A stretch of 5,015 nucleotides of DNA from JAHHLP01 sp041609895 (GTDB lineage Bacteria > Bacteroidota > Rhodothermia > Rhodothermales > JABDKH01). Below, piece by piece: positions 4,440 to 5,015 of this stretch. The notes beneath the pieces are model-generated. The model was not told the origin of the DNA and ran no database searches. It was given only the letters and a program-made list of their open reading frames with translations. A program made the translations under genes and the position numbers. The DNA lies in NCBI GenBank assembly GCA_041609895.1, contig JBFIPX010000239.1:1-5015 (forward strand), read 5' to 3'. Within the stretch, counting starts at the first letter, position 1. Every line of letters begins with the position of its first letter.

Positions 4440-5015
4440 ATGAACAACTACCTAAAGAGCGGCAGCCGTGGCGCACGCCGCGGAAATATTTTGTCAAACA
4501 GCGTTTGGGTCACGACGCTCGCATTCCTGCTTCTGAGTGCCGGTTCACCGGACACCGTGCTGGGACCTCTCGGCAACGGCATCAGCGAAATCAAAACCTG
4601 GGGTGCAAACTCAGGGAGTTCGGCCATCGAGTTGGCAAAGAGAAGTAGCGCGCTGGACCATGCGTTCTTCGCGGTTGAAGAAGCACCAGAGGCATCACCG
4701 GAGCAGCCAGGTGCCTCCTTGCTTGAAGAACACGTCGTTGGCGAATGGAATTCCACCGACGACCAGAACGCATGTGCGGCCGCACCAGCTGTCTCCATCA
4801 CCCTCCGCGAAGGTTTCGAAGACGTCTTTGGCTTCGGAACGGTCGCGCTTGACGCCTGCACCGAGGACGTGAAGTACGCTGTTGTCCAGGGTACCGTCCT
4901 CGAGGACAAAGTACTTTTGACGATAACTGATGACCGACGTGGAGAAGTCCTCTATGTTTTTGAGGGGAGTGTGATCGAGGACCAACTGGTAGGCCATTTG
5001 GCCTCTTTGAGCAGC
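4440..5015 (+). CDS. Unrecognised exported protein with a possible small beta-barrel domain, 5' part (cut by window edge)
   Basis: The frame from the ATG at 4440 stays open for 192 codons to the end of the window, so the C-terminus is missing. I do not recognise the family. The N-terminus has an unusually long basic region (R10, R13, R14) before a hydrophobic stretch (about 21-34, SVWVTTLAFLLLSAG), which acts as a signal peptide or membrane anchor. Residues 80-97 are rich in Glu, Ala and Pro, a likely linker. From residue 98 the pattern changes to HVVGEWNSTDD, then regular hydrophobic strands separated by glycines (SITLREGF, FGFGTVALDA, VVQGTVLEDKVLLTI, VLYVFEGSVIEDQLVGHL). This G-x-W start with repeated glycine-bounded strands resembles small lipocalin-like or similar extracellular beta-barrels, but this is an impression only. 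Two cysteines (C112, C140) could pair. There is no Shine-Dalgarno sequence, and GTG at 4437 is an alternative start. The frames on the opposite strand here are shadows: this frame has the signal peptide and natural residue make-up. Confidence 0.78.
   Translation, partial: MNNYLKSGSRGARRGNILSNSVWVTTLAFLLLSAGSPDTVLGPLGNGISEIKTWGANSGSSAIELAKRSSALDHAFFAVEEAPEASPEQPGASLLEEHVVGEWNSTDDQNACAAAPAVSITLREGFEDVFGFGTVALDACTEDVKYAVVQGTVLEDKVLLTITDDRRGEVLYVFEGSVIEDQLVGHLASLSS

Noticed and set aside
4448..4909. Minus-strand frames of 153 and 100 codons at the right end
   Set aside because: The plus-strand frame from 4440 has an export signal and a natural beta-strand pattern. The minus-strand frames are Ser/Arg/Pro-rich shadows.

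Overview
The window looks like ordinary chromosomal DNA of a moderately GC-rich, Gram-negative bacterium. Evidence for this is the NarL-type two-component pair with an exported sensor domain, the Lrp/AsnC regulator, and three proteins with export signals or export-like N-termini. Shine-Dalgarno sequences are mostly weak. The GIY-YIG-like small protein and the general style recall the Bacteroidota/Rhodothermota/Balneolota side of the tree. That placement is a tentative inference, with no rRNA or other marker gene in the window to test it.

Layout. Positions 1-215 (minus) hold the N-terminal third to half of an Lrp/AsnC-family regulator cut by the window edge. Its upstream spacer (216-510) is AT-rich near the gene and carries two short palindromes that could be autoregulatory sites. 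Positions 511-2501 (minus) are a two-gene operon: a HisKA_3/NarX-type membrane sensor kinase is transcribed first, followed after 14 bases by its NarL/FixJ-type response regulator. The kinase's extracytoplasmic sensor domain is not one I recognise. A 419-base divergent spacer (2502-2920) contains a perfect 7+1+7 palindrome, a possible sigma70-like promoter and a pyrimidine-rich leader. Positions 2921-4107 (plus) hold an unrecognised exported protein of 252 residues. It is followed by a 119-residue protein resembling a degenerate GIY-YIG domain, and the pair is closed by a very good intrinsic terminator at 4163-4194. From 4440 to the window end (plus) runs the start of another exported protein whose C-terminal part looks like a small beta-barrel. 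It has no stop codon in the window.

How the parts may work together. The kinase and regulator should form one phosphorelay, since every catalytic and phosphoacceptor residue is present. Its target is unknown. The divergent exported protein and the palindrome in the shared spacer make that spacer the natural first candidate, but nothing in the sequence proves it. I see no mobile element, CRISPR array, tRNA, rRNA or clear defence system. The least explained parts are the sensor domain, the 252-residue exported protein and the edge-truncated exported protein.
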